A DNA stretch of 9,767 nucleotides, taken from the NCBI GenBank assembly GCA_023475715.1, contig JAMCVO010000157.1:1-9767 (forward strand), read 5' to 3'. The stretch is from Actinomycetota bacterium. GTDB taxonomy: Bacteria > Actinomycetota > Humimicrobiia > Humimicrobiales > Humimicrobiaceae. Under the pieces are notes generated by a model, which saw nothing but the letters and a program-made list of their open reading frames with translations, was not told the DNA's origin and searched no databases. Of this stretch, positions 1 through 7,982 are shown one piece after another (positions within the stretch are counted from its first letter, which is position 1; each line of letters starts with the position of its first letter). The translations under genes were made by a program, and so were the position numbers.

Positions 1-2049
1 TGGAAGAAAATGCAACAACAGGATTTCCTCTTTTAATTGTTTTGGCATCCATACAAGTCTTTTTAATCCCCCATCTGCAAGTATGAACTTCTTAGAACCG
101 ATAAAATACTTGCTTATACCTATGAAACCAGGTGTTTGAATTCCTCCGCCAACCATACCTGCAATAGTCGAAAATTTCATTCCGCATGGAGTCATTTCAG
201 AGAATTCTCTGTTTACAGCCATTACTCCATTTGCAGTCGGCAGTATTGTTACGACAACCTCAAAACAGCCGCACGAGGTCATCGGATCCACCATCATTGA
301 GTAAGCTGAAAAAGATTCAAGCGTCTGATGGGAAGCCTTGTATACAAATTCATTTACACCTTTCCATATTCCTAATCTCTGATCCAGGGTATCGCCTTTC
401 TTAATCGGCTGATTTGGACCTGTCGGAGTTATTTCGAAAGCCGCTTTACAGTCAAGCCAGTTATACGCACCGCAAAGTCCCGGCCTCTCGGGTGATATTG
501 CACATATATGGTTGGGAGCAAATGACTGACACAGGCTGCATGAATAGAAAGTATCAACTGATTCATCAGTAAGGTTCCTTAACCTTTCATCGCGAACTCT
601 GAATACTTCTTTAGCTTTTTGCTTTAATACAGAAACATCTTCAGGATTTGTGTAAATTTTAATCTGGATTTTATCCACTATATTTCCAAAAGTCGAATGC
701 ATTTTAGCATGAAGTATTATACCAAGATGTTTTATCTTAAATCCGCTTTTAACGGCTTCTTTACTGAATCTCACCCAGCTTATATCCCTTTGTCCCATAT
801 GGAAAATACCTGTCGCATAGTTTGTAAAATAATGGATCTGCCTTTCCATAACAGGTTCAAAGTCAGCTTGCATTTTTCTTCCATATACCAGAATTTCAAT
901 CCCAAGAGGAAGGATGCTGTCCTCGGGCACGTCATCCACCTCAGGACCAAATACTTCAATTTTGCCGTCTTCTACTTCAGAGGACTCCGCCATATGCAAA
1001 AATTCGACTGCTTCGCTCTTATTTCCGCCAAATTCCAGATAAGTATCTTCCTTTCTTACACGTTCACCTTCAAAAGCCGGGCCAAAAGCTACAGGAATAT
1101 CAACTTTATCAACAGTAATCTTTAAGCCTCTTACTTCTATTGCCTTTGTTACAATATCTTCGTCAGGAATATTGGACACTACATGTTCATAGGTGCAAAC
1201 GCCCCTTGGCAAAATTTCCGGAATAGGAGTATCAGCAATTGTGGGAAATCCAAAACTAATGGCTCCTGCTGCATTTGCATATTTTTCTTCATCAACCTCA
1301 CCAAGTGCCAGAACAAATGCAAATACTCTATCCTTATTATATTGAAGCATTCTTTTATAATCACCAGGCTGTACACCGCCAAAGCTTAAAGCTGCTCTTG
1401 CAGCAAAACCTAATGCATAAATAGTAGCTGTTATATCTTTGCCAAATGGAACGAGCCTGGTATTCCAGCCCAGTTCCACTCCATCTTCTACTAGCTGCTC
1501 AGACATGGTTTTGCCATCTGTTGACCCGGTCATGAAGACATAGATATTTTTTTCCTGCAGCTCTCTTGCAATTTTTACTGCCATTTTGCTGTCGCTGCAC
1601 GCTCCTACGCATGCCGCAAAACCCGGGGCCGTACCATCTACAAATTCAATACCTCTTTCCCTGATTATTACGTCTGTTGCTGCACCCAGCCATATATCCT
1701 CGACCGGGGAAGGACCATCCAGATATTTAATTACTTCAATTATTTCTTCTGCCCATAGTGTTGCGATTCCTGCATCAAGCGTACCTCCGAGATATGGCAG
1801 CCAAAGCTTATCTGAAGGAACCGGCGGAAGTAATTTCCTGGCTTCTTCTAGTACTTTTTCGGCATCAGAAAGTTTTTCAACGGCGATACCCGTCATGCTG
1901 TAAATTATTGGAAGATAATAACCAGTGTTAGGAAATTCTATTCGTTGATCCGGGCCATGTTCTTTAGTGGAATTCTTTAAGATATGCTCTGTTTTCTCTA
2001 TTATTTTGTAAGCACCCTTAATTGCACTTGTAGCTATTATTTTCGACAT
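1..2049 (-). CDS. acsB: Acetyl-CoA synthase (CO dehydrogenase/acetyl-CoA synthase, ACS subunit), 3' end cut by the window edge
   Basis: This enzyme makes acetyl-CoA from CO, a methyl group delivered by CFeSP, and CoA, at the Ni-Ni-[4Fe-4S] A-cluster. I read the minus strand from ATG at 2049 to the window edge: 683 codons with no stop. The A-cluster ligands are all visible: C504, C507, C516 and C526 in the SCSLCQSFAPNHIC region, and the C593-G-C595 motif in MTSCGCFE. The spacing equals that of Moorella thermoacetica ACS (C506, C509, C518, C528, C595, C597), offset by two. That family is about 729 residues long, so roughly 44 C-terminal residues lie beyond position 1. Further family marks are GPAFEGE, YGRKMQADFE and GGGIQTPGF. 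The start is fixed by a strong AAGGAGGG nine bases upstream, inside the end of acsA. The stop codons are one base apart from this start, so the two genes are probably translationally coupled. Confidence 0.97.
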   Translation of the reverse strand, partial: MSKIIATSAIKGAYKIIEKTEHILKNSTKEHGPDQRIEFPNTGYYLPIIYSMTGIAVEKLSDAEKVLEEARKLLPPVPSDKLWLPYLGGTLDAGIATLWAEEIIEVIKYLDGPSPVEDIWLGAATDVIIRERGIEFVDGTAPGFAACVGACSDSKMAVKIARELQEKNIYVFMTGSTDGKTMSEQLVEDGVELGWNTRLVPFGKDITATIYALGFAARAALSFGGVQPGDYKRMLQYNKDRVFAFVLALGEVDEEKYANAAGAISFGFPTIADTPIPEILPRGVCTYEHVVSNIPDEDIVTKAIEVRGLKITVDKVDIPVAFGPAFEGERVRKEDTYLEFGGNKSEAVEFLHMAESSEVEDGKIEVFGPEVDDVPEDSILPLGIEILVYGRKMQADFEPVMERQIHYFTNYATGIFHMGQRDISWVRFSKEAVKSGFKIKHLGIILHAKMHSTFGNIVDKIQIKIYTNPEDVSVLKQKAKEVFRVRDERLRNLTDESVDTFYSCSLCQSFAPNHICAISPERPGLCGAYNWLDCKAAFEITPTGPNQPIKKGDTLDQRLGIWKGVNEFVYKASHQTLESFSAYSMMVDPMTSCGCFEVVVTILPTANGVMAVNREFSEMTPCGMKFSTIAGMVGGGIQTPGFIGISKYFIGSKKFILADGGLKRLVWMPKQLKEEILLLHFLP

Positions 2050-2050
2050 C

Positions 2051-3991
2051 CTATAATGCCCTCCTTGCTTCCATATCCATAAGAACTCTTTCTTTTTTAA
2101 TATCTATTTTTAATGCTTTTCTTTTTTCCTGAATGACATTTATTACCTTATCAAGTAGTTGATTAATATCTGGAATATATTCAAGCTGTCCGCCAAATTT
2201 TTGCTGCCAGCCATTTGTCATTATATTCTTTACCTCTTCACTTGATTCCACAGGTATTGGTTGACCGCTGAATGCCACATAGACACCCGATGCTGCAAAA
2301 TATGCACCAATCGTTAATGCCTTTTCACTCATCCATTCAGGAGCAATCCCTGCGGCAGGTAAATCACTTATATCATCACCAAGGCCGCCTTCCCTTACAA
2401 TTTCAGATGCAATTGTTAAAATTCTGGAGTTATCCACGCAGGAACCAAGATGCAGAACCGGAGGAATCCCTACTGCTTCACAAATTGAACGCAATCCTTC
2501 CCCTGCATATTCCATGGCTTCCGGAATCATAATTCCACATTTGGCTGTTGCCAGCGCTCCGCATCCTGTCTGAACAACCAGATAATCTTTCTTAATCAGT
2601 TCCCTTACAAGGAAATTATGATATTTATCCTGGGAAATTCTTGCATTATTACAGCCAACTACAGCCACTATTCCCTGTATTCGCCCATCAATTATTCCAT
2701 CATTTAAGGGCCTGAATGATTCCCTGAATCTTCCGCCAAGCATATATCTGATATATTCATGTGAAAAACCGGCAACCATGTCAGCCCTGACATCAGGTAT
2801 ACAAACTTTATGTTTCCTGTTTGTATAATTATCTATCGCCATTTTTATTATCTCTTTAGCAAGAGTAACCCCATTTACTTCCTGGAATTCCATATGTATG
2901 GCTCCGGGAATTTTAGATTTAGGTGAAGAGGTTACCAGTTTTGTATGAAATCTTTTTGTAAGTTCACCCAATGATTGCATAATGCACTGGACATCAACAA
3001 CCATTAACTCGACAGCACCTGTCATTATTGCCATTTCCTGAGATAAAAAATTACCTATGGGTGCAATACCCTGTCTCATCAAAACTTCATTAGCAGTACA
3101 GCAAATACCCACGACATTTATTCCATTTGCACCTTTGGATTTGGCATAATCTACAAGTTCTTTATCATCGGCAAGCTCTGCAATAATTTCAGAAAGTGTC
3201 GGCTCGTGTCCATGGATCACAATATTTACCTCATCTGCATGAAGCATTCCCAGATTGGCTTTAGCAGCCAATGGTACAGGTGTGTTAAATAAAATATCAG
3301 TAATTTCTGTCCCAATCATGGAACCGCCCCAGCCATCCGTCAGGGCAGTACGGATTGCCTGATTTAAAATATTCTCCGGCTCCTGGTCAACACCCATAGC
3401 TGTCCTGTGCAGCATCTCGACAATTTCTCTGTCTATACCCCTTGGAACAACCTTATATTTTTCCCAAATTTCCTGTCTTTTTTTTGGAGCCAGCTTTACC
3501 AGATCCAGTGTGCCTGTCTGCTGTCCAAATAACGACATAGCTTTCTCTGCTGTTTCTTTTGCTATTTCATTAACACTTTTATCGCCAGTATTTACTCCCA
3601 AATTCTTGGCAAATCTGAAAAGTTTCAGTTCATCTTTAATTTTCAGGCCTTCAGCCTTTCCTTCAGCCGTAAGAGCAAGTAGATGTGCCATATCCCTCCC
3701 GTGATCAGAGTGCGCGGAGGCACCGGCTGCAATATGACGGGCTAAATTTCTGGCCGATATTGTTCCAAGTGTTGCTCCGCAGAGTCCTTCAGTGTCATCT
3801 CTTACTCTGCAAGGACCCATTCCGCAATTCTTGCAGCATACTCCCGAAACACTTGAGCCTATGGGACAGGGTTTTAAAGATCTGGAACGGGTAAATATTG
3901 TGCTTTGTTCACCTTCAATATTTTCAAGTATATTACAAACTGCTTCATCGCTGCTTAAATCAGTTATTTTTTTTTCGGTATCTTTATCCAT
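2051..3991 (-). CDS. acsA: Anaerobic carbon monoxide dehydrogenase, Ni-Fe-S catalytic subunit (CooS/AcsA type)
   Basis: This enzyme interconverts CO2 and CO at a Ni-Fe-S C-cluster and, with AcsB, forms the bifunctional CODH/ACS complex. Its 646 residues match the usual CooS length. Near the N-terminus lie the cysteines for the D- and B-clusters: C42, C52, C53, C56, C61 and C71. The histidine proton path HSDHGRDMAH is at 94-103. The C-cluster ligands are evident: the HGH motif at 260-262, C297/C298 in GICCTANE, C336 in VDVQC, C447 in VGCNN, C477 in TGCGA and C518 in LGSCVDN. The catalytic lysine is probably K557. Numbering by comparison with Carboxydothermus CODH-II is from memory. The start at 3991 has AAAGGA nine bases upstream. 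acsD ends 27 bases before it and acsB begins one base after its stop. Because acsB is adjacent, I call it acsA rather than a stand-alone energy-conserving CooS. Confidence 0.97.
   Translation of the reverse strand: MDKDTEKKITDLSSDEAVCNILENIEGEQSTIFTRSRSLKPCPIGSSVSGVCCKNCGMGPCRVRDDTEGLCGATLGTISARNLARHIAAGASAHSDHGRDMAHLLALTAEGKAEGLKIKDELKLFRFAKNLGVNTGDKSVNEIAKETAEKAMSLFGQQTGTLDLVKLAPKKRQEIWEKYKVVPRGIDREIVEMLHRTAMGVDQEPENILNQAIRTALTDGWGGSMIGTEITDILFNTPVPLAAKANLGMLHADEVNIVIHGHEPTLSEIIAELADDKELVDYAKSKGANGINVVGICCTANEVLMRQGIAPIGNFLSQEMAIMTGAVELMVVDVQCIMQSLGELTKRFHTKLVTSSPKSKIPGAIHMEFQEVNGVTLAKEIIKMAIDNYTNRKHKVCIPDVRADMVAGFSHEYIRYMLGGRFRESFRPLNDGIIDGRIQGIVAVVGCNNARISQDKYHNFLVRELIKKDYLVVQTGCGALATAKCGIMIPEAMEYAGEGLRSICEAVGIPPVLHLGSCVDNSRILTIASEIVREGGLGDDISDLPAAGIAPEWMSEKALTIGAYFAASGVYVAFSGQPIPVESSEEVKNIMTNGWQQKFGGQLEYIPDINQLLDKVINVIQEKRKALKIDIKKERVLMDMEARRAL
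2059..2066 (-). promoter_or_regulatory. Ribosome binding site of acsB inside the acsA coding end
   Basis: On the minus strand this reads AAGGAGGG, nine bases before the acsB ATG at 2049. It is the strongest Shine-Dalgarno match in the window. It lies within the last codons of acsA, whose TAG stop (2053-2051) is separated from the acsB ATG by a single G. Confidence 0.85.
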
Positions 3992-4018
3992 TAAGATTCA
4001 TCCTTTCATACACCTTTA

Positions 4019-4960
4019 TTACAATAGTTCACTTATTATCTCTTTTATTAATTTAACAGCTTTTGGATGTCTCATTGTTATAATATTTGAACCTGAGAGC
4101 AACAGACACATTGCAGAAATCGTTTCCCAGTTAATGCCTCTTTCCTCTAAATTGCCCCATTCAGGATAGGTATTTTCACTCTCTTTTACTTCCTTAACTT
4201 TCCAAATTTCAGCAGCTATATTATTGATTATCGGCATCTGGGTCATCTTATCATCCTGGAGCAGTGCAGCAATCTTTAATCTCTCCATTGCTGAAAAGCA
4301 GTATTCTATTCCATAACCCAAACCTGAGCTTGACGGATCCATGGCTATTCTATCTGCCGGTAATCCTAACTGGGTGAGCAATATATTTAGCTGTTTGGCG
4401 ATATTTACATCAAGCGGGTTCAATGCAATTAAATTATTTTTATATCCTATAGTGGAAGCAGCAAGAGTTTTATAGTTATCTTCTTCAACCCAGCCTAGCA
4501 ATATATTACTTTCGGAATTTTTTTCAGATACTTTTTTCATGACTTCGGCAACGATTTCCAGAGGGGCATCAGCATAAATGATCAAGGGTTTATCAATAGA
4601 TTCCCTTATGCTTTTTACCAATTCACCAGCTTCTTCGGATGTCATGCTGCCTGTCTCAGGGTTTATTTTTGTTAAATGAAGGCAAATTGCATCTGCTCCG
4701 AATTCTTTGATACACTTTTTGGCCCACTTTATCGGATCATCTGCAACATCTTTAAAATAATTAAAAAGGTATTCCGGCCAATTTGCCGGTGTCATATCAA
4801 AAACATCAAACGCGATGACTGGTTTATTTGGAATTTCTCCTTCAAAACTATAAAAAGGCAACACAGATTCTCCGCCAACCAAAACTTCGGTTTTATCTTT
4901 GCCAAGCTTTAATGTATTGATTCTACCGGTATATTCATCTTTTGGAATTTGAAAATTCAT
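4019..4960 (-). CDS. acsD: Corrinoid iron-sulfur protein, small (delta) subunit
   Basis: This is the small subunit of CFeSP, a cytoplasmic heterodimer with AcsC. It shuttles the methyl group from methyltetrahydrofolate (through AcsE) to the A-cluster of AcsB. The 313 residues fit the family (about 310-325). It is a TIM-barrel protein and, as expected for this subunit, carries no Fe-S cysteine motif. Typical family stretches are the N-terminal VGGESVLPF at 28-36, the FDMTP(A)NWP region at 54-62, GADAICLHL at 88-96 and MDPSSSGLGYGIEY at 207-220, followed by the ERLK helix. The start at 4960 has a clear AAGGAG with a nine-base spacer. Downstream, acsA starts 27 bases after its stop. Its usual partner gene acsC is not next to it here and must lie elsewhere, perhaps downstream of acsB. 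An archaeal CdhD-type identity is less likely given the operon context. Confidence 0.95.
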   Translation of the reverse strand: MNFQIPKDEYTGRINTLKLGKDKTEVLVGGESVLPFYSFEGEIPNKPVIAFDVFDMTPANWPEYLFNYFKDVADDPIKWAKKCIKEFGADAICLHLTKINPETGSMTSEEAGELVKSIRESIDKPLIIYADAPLEIVAEVMKKVSEKNSESNILLGWVEEDNYKTLAASTIGYKNNLIALNPLDVNIAKQLNILLTQLGLPADRIAMDPSSSGLGYGIEYCFSAMERLKIAALLQDDKMTQMPIINNIAAEIWKVKEVKESENTYPEWGNLEERGINWETISAMCLLLSGSNIITMRHPKAVKLIKEIISELL

Positions 4961-5125
4961 TTAAGATTTCTCCTTTTTTTATTGTTTGCAACTTTTAAAA
5001 CATAGTAACTACCTTGTAACGCATCGCACAATCTTTTATATTCTATCATTTTTTAAAAAAACTCCATAGGATTTTATAAAAAACCAAAAAATCAATAAAA
5101 TATAAGCTAATTAGAGTTTAAACTT
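4961..5125. other. AT-rich intergenic spacer between cooC and acsD
   Basis: This 165-base stretch is far longer than the other junctions in the cluster (1, 27 and 40 bases). Apart from the acsD ribosome binding site it holds no coding frame. On the minus strand it contains several T- and A-tracts and one small hairpin candidate at 5031-5014 (TTGT pairing with ACAA, a G-T pair, a one-base bulge, then CG pairing with CG around an ATG loop). I found no GC-rich stem followed by a T-run, so no convincing terminator. No pair of promoter hexamers had acceptable spacing. It may be a leader, an RNA processing site or simply a loose spacer. Confidence 0.5.
4970..4975 (-). promoter_or_regulatory. Ribosome binding site of acsD
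   Basis: Minus strand AAGGAG followed by nine bases (AAATCTTAA) and the acsD ATG at 4960. It fixes the acsD start and is preceded by a poly-A tract. Confidence 0.8.
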
Positions 5126-5881
5126 TTACAGTCCAAGACTTTTTAATATTTCATTTACCTGCAGTATGGAAACACTATTGTCGGGCAATTCAAAAATAGA
5201 TTTCCCGGCCAGTTCCAAATCAATGATATTTTTATCCGTATGGATTGTTCCTAAAATCTCAAATTTCTGTTCCTTTATGTATTTTAACAATCTATCATCC
5301 AGCTTGCCATTGACTCTGTTTAATATTAAATATACTTTTTCAACATTTATTTGTAATTCTCTTGATAAATCTCTTAATCTTGCAGCAGTTAGTATGCCCC
5401 TGGGCGATGGATCGGATATTATTAGAAGATATTTTATATTGTGAGTTGTCTTACGGCTTAAATGCTCCATTCCTGCTTCATTATCCATTACGATATAATC
5501 ATAGCTATCCTGGAGCATGTCTATATATTTCTTGAATAAATTATTTGCAGCACAATAGCATCCAGGTCCCTCGCCCCTGCCCATGATAAGCAAGTCAAAA
5601 CCGTTGCCCTCAATAATTGACTGATGAATATTCATTTCAACCATCTGATCTTTATATATCCCGGATGAAATTATTGCTCCATTTTTTTTAAAATTTTCCA
5701 CAAGCTGACCAACTGTGCTGCTTATTTTAACACCAAGCAATTCATTTAAGTTTGAATTAGGATCTGCATCCAGTGCCAAAACACTTCCATTTTTTTTCTT
5801 AATGAGGTTTCTTATCAGTAATGCACTTATAGTTGTTTTTCCGGTTCCGCCTTTTCCTGCCACAGCTATATTTATTCCCAT
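5126..5881 (-). CDS. cooC: CooC-type carbon monoxide dehydrogenase nickel-insertion accessory ATPase
   Basis: CooC proteins are MinD/NifH-family dimeric P-loop ATPases that bind nickel and insert it into CODH, and possibly ACS, during maturation in the cytoplasm. The 251 residues match the family. The deviant Walker A motif GKGGTGKTT is at 9-17, with the signature lysine K10. The switch/Walker A' region LALDADPNSNL is at 35-45. The CxC nickel-binding motif is C108-Y-C110 in the GRGEGPGCYCAAN stretch. The second Walker-type segment VMDNEAGMEHLSR is at 131-143. The EGPGCYC motif separates CooC from MinD, ParA and NifH, which lack it. The gene starts 40 bases after the acsV stop, so the two are probably co-transcribed. 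The ribosome binding site is modest (AAAGG with an 11-base spacer). Placement near acsA supports a role in loading that enzyme. Confidence 0.95.
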   Translation of the reverse strand: MGINIAVAGKGGTGKTTISALLIRNLIKKKNGSVLALDADPNSNLNELLGVKISSTVGQLVENFKKNGAIISSGIYKDQMVEMNIHQSIIEGNGFDLLIMGRGEGPGCYCAANNLFKKYIDMLQDSYDYIVMDNEAGMEHLSRKTTHNIKYLLIISDPSPRGILTAARLRDLSRELQINVEKVYLILNRVNGKLDDRLLKYIKEQKFEILGTIHTDKNIIDLELAGKSIFELPDNSVSILQVNEILKSLGL

Positions 5882-5921
5882 TTTCTTAATTACCTTTCAA
5901 ATTATTTCGGTTAAGCTTGGT

Positions 5922-7844
5922 TTAAGGTGAATAAAACAAATCTACAGATGGAAATTCTTTTAAATCTGTATAAGGTAAAAATAATCCTGCAATATACCTA
6001 TCCATAAATTTTATATTTGCACTTAGCTCTATATAAGTAATCTTTTTTGCAATTTCTGAAGTATATTCGTATTTATCTTCCGATAGCAGACATAGGTAAG
6101 CGCCTCTGACAGAAGTATTTCCCAGAAAAACATATTTGTTTATATTTATATCCGGAAGCATTCCAATTATTATGGCATTTTGTACATTGATATTTTTCCC
6201 AAGGCCGCCCGCTACATATACCCTATCAATATCAGTTATTTTTAATTCAACATCTTCGAGAAGTGTTTTTATTCCCGAATAAACAGCAGCTTTTGCCCTG
6301 ATCAAATTATCAATATCGACCTCACTTATAAAAATATCTTCTCCGGTTCCGCTATCTTCGGCTTCTGCAATAACATACCGGTAATCATTGTCAGTGCATT
6401 TCAGATATGGATTTTTTATATCTGTATTGAATTTTCCTTTTCTATCTATAACACCTTTTAAAAACATTTCTCCTATTAAATCAATCAATCCTGAGCCACA
6501 AATTCCAATTGGTTCACTGCCGCCGATTACTTTAAAAAAACATTTGTACGTGCTCTGATCTATAGAAACTTTCTCAATGGCACCATCAACAGCTCTGGTG
6601 CCGCATTTTACTCCTCCGCCTTCAAAAGCAGGACCTGCCGAGCATGAGCATCCCATCATCCACTCGTTATTCCCTACTACCAGCTCCCCATTTGTGCCAA
6701 GATCAATAAATAAAGTAAGTTCTTCTCTTTTTGACATATTTACAGCCAGTACCCCGGATGTAATATCTCCGCCTAAATAACTTGCAACTCCCTCTATATT
6801 GTAAACTCTTGCATTTTTGATATATTTAAGACCCAATTCATCTATACAGGTGTTCAAAAATTTATTAGTGACTGTAACATAAGGCATCTCTCTTATAAAT
6901 TTCGGAGGTGCTCCATAAAAAAGATGCATCATAGTAGAATTACCAGCTATAACCATTGAAACAACATCTTCTTCATCGATATTCGAATTTGTAAGAAGAC
7001 GCAGTATCATATCATTTATTGAATCAAGAACAGCTTCTCTGAGTCTGTTTAAGCCACCGCTTCTTGTTGAGTAAACAATCCTGTTGATTATATCTTCTCC
7101 AAACTTTATCTGCGGATTATATTCCGAAGCATAACCAATAATTTCGCCTGTTTCCAGATCCGCAAGCTGCAGCACAAGTGTAGTTGTTCCTATATCAAGC
7201 GCAAAACCAAAGCATTTTTTTTCTTTATTGGGCGGTTGAACATTTATTATAGTATTGGTGCTTTTATCTAATGTTATTATAATTTCCCAGTTATTTTCTC
7301 TTAAAAGGTACGGCAATTTTCTTACCACATTTAAAGGGACAATTACATCATTCAATTTTAAAGTGGTTTTTAAACTTTTGTTAAGCCTGTGCAGGTCAGT
7401 AGTATTATAATCCAAAGTGGGTTTTTCAATATTTATTCTTTCCTTTATTATCCAGGGTTTTATTTCAACAGGTGCAAGTTCATCTATATTAATACCGCTA
7501 TAAATTTTAGTTTTATCAATTTCATACTTACCCTCTTCGATCTTTGCTCTTGCTTTTTTCTTTTCCGGGATAAATATAGTTGCTTCACTTTTTATCCTGC
7601 TCAAACAAGCTAAAACATAACCGTCTTCTTTTTCTTTTCCTTTAATAAATCTATCTCTTTTTGAATAAATGCGGCCGCTTTTTACCTGAACCTTACATCT
7701 TCCGCATGTTCCAACGCCTCCGCAAGAAGATTCTATGTCTATACCGCAATCAAGTATTGCCTGCCTTAAATTATAATTTTGGGGGACTTTAATGATCTTT
7801 TCGCTGGGGAGAAGTGTAATTGAAAAAAGTTTTTTGTCTAACAT
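5922..7844 (-). CDS. acsV: RACo-type reductive activator of the corrinoid iron-sulfur protein (2Fe-2S ferredoxin plus ASKHA ATPase, DUF4445)
   Basis: RACo uses ATP and a low-potential electron to reduce inactive Co(II)-CFeSP back to Co(I). Residues are numbered from TTG at 7856. The N-terminal domain has a [2Fe-2S] motif, C45-x5-C51-x2-C54 and C84. A linker follows to about 210, then the ASKHA nucleotide-binding region: DIGTTT at 221-226, GNST at 305-308, DLGTNGE at 385-391, GSGLID at 454-459 and VAGGLG at 548-553. The C-terminal FMDRYIAGLFLP stretch is typical of the family. Two starts are possible, TTG at 7856 and ATG at 7844, because TGA at 7868-7866 closes the frame upstream. I chose the ATG (640 residues). 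Neither has a recognisable Shine-Dalgarno; a hairpin occupies its place. This is the first gene after a promoter and lies 40 bases before cooC. RamA-like activators of methyltransferase corrinoid proteins have a different C-terminal Fe-S region, which is not seen here. Confidence 0.92.
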   Translation of the reverse strand: MLDKKLFSITLLPSEKIIKVPQNYNLRQAILDCGIDIESSCGGVGTCGRCKVQVKSGRIYSKRDRFIKGKEKEDGYVLACLSRIKSEATIFIPEKKKARAKIEEGKYEIDKTKIYSGINIDELAPVEIKPWIIKERINIEKPTLDYNTTDLHRLNKSLKTTLKLNDVIVPLNVVRKLPYLLRENNWEIIITLDKSTNTIINVQPPNKEKKCFGFALDIGTTTLVLQLADLETGEIIGYASEYNPQIKFGEDIINRIVYSTRSGGLNRLREAVLDSINDMILRLLTNSNIDEEDVVSMVIAGNSTMMHLFYGAPPKFIREMPYVTVTNKFLNTCIDELGLKYIKNARVYNIEGVASYLGGDITSGVLAVNMSKREELTLFIDLGTNGELVVGNNEWMMGCSCSAGPAFEGGGVKCGTRAVDGAIEKVSIDQSTYKCFFKVIGGSEPIGICGSGLIDLIGEMFLKGVIDRKGKFNTDIKNPYLKCTDNDYRYVIAEAEDSGTGEDIFISEVDIDNLIRAKAAVYSGIKTLLEDVELKITDIDRVYVAGGLGKNINVQNAIIIGMLPDININKYVFLGNTSVRGAYLCLLSEDKYEYTSEIAKKITYIELSANIKFMDRYIAGLFLPYTDLKEFPSVDLFYSP

Positions 7845-7851
7845 TATTTTT

Positions 7852-7870
7852 TTCAAACCATTGGTTCAAA
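7852..7870 (-). promoter_or_regulatory. Hairpin in the acsV leader, at the Shine-Dalgarno position
   Basis: In minus-strand RNA, UUUGAACC (7870-7863) pairs with GGUUUGAA (7859-7852) around an AAU loop. That gives eight pairs, two of them G-U. The stem ends seven bases before the acsV ATG and includes the alternative TTG. As DNA the core AACCA-T-TGGTT is a perfect inverted repeat, so a protein-binding site is equally possible. Function is inferred from position only. Confidence 0.45.
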
Positions 7871-7888
7871 GGAATAAATTTAAACAAA

Positions 7889-7917
7889 ATTATATTATAT
7901 ATACTTTTACTAATCAA
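7889..7917 (-). promoter_or_regulatory. Sigma-A-type promoter of the acsV-cooC-acsD-acsA-acsB operon
   Basis: On the minus strand TTGATT (7917-7912) is followed by a 17-base spacer and a perfect TATAAT (7894-7889). A second TATAAT overlaps it at 7899-7894, but its 12-base spacing from TTGATT is too short. Transcription would start near 7882, giving a leader of roughly 40 bases before the acsV ATG. It is the best promoter match seen in the window and stands just before the first gene of the cluster. Confidence 0.65.
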
Positions 7918-7982
7918 ATAAGGCAGAATTGCTTAAATTAGTGAATTATTACCGGCAACTGATAGCAGAAAATAATTTATCC

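Noticed and set aside
1..30. Possible frameshift at the 3' edge of acsB: the last residues (EEILLLHFLP) look unlike the usual ACS tail.
   Set aside because: Neither alternative frame over these 30 bases gives a better match, the family is variable here, and the stretch is too short to judge.
697..1125. A 142-codon open frame on the plus strand, and other plus-strand frames of 64-125 codons throughout the window.
   Set aside because: They lie antisense to the fully open, conserved acs and ABC genes, have no family resemblance and no supported ribosome binding sites.
1179..1382. A 67-codon minus-strand frame within acsB, and similar short ones at 8732-9027 within the exporter.
   Set aside because: They are out-of-frame shadows of acsB and of the exporter, both of which read through without a break.
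4981..5060. Internal promoter for acsD (for example TTGTGC with TACTAT, 18-base spacer, minus strand).
   Set aside because: Both hexamers match consensus poorly; such matches are expected by chance in AT-rich DNA.
7940..7982. Inverted repeat AATTATT / AATAATT after the exporter stop as a terminator.
   Set aside because: Only seven A-T pairs around a loop of about twenty bases, with no following T-run.
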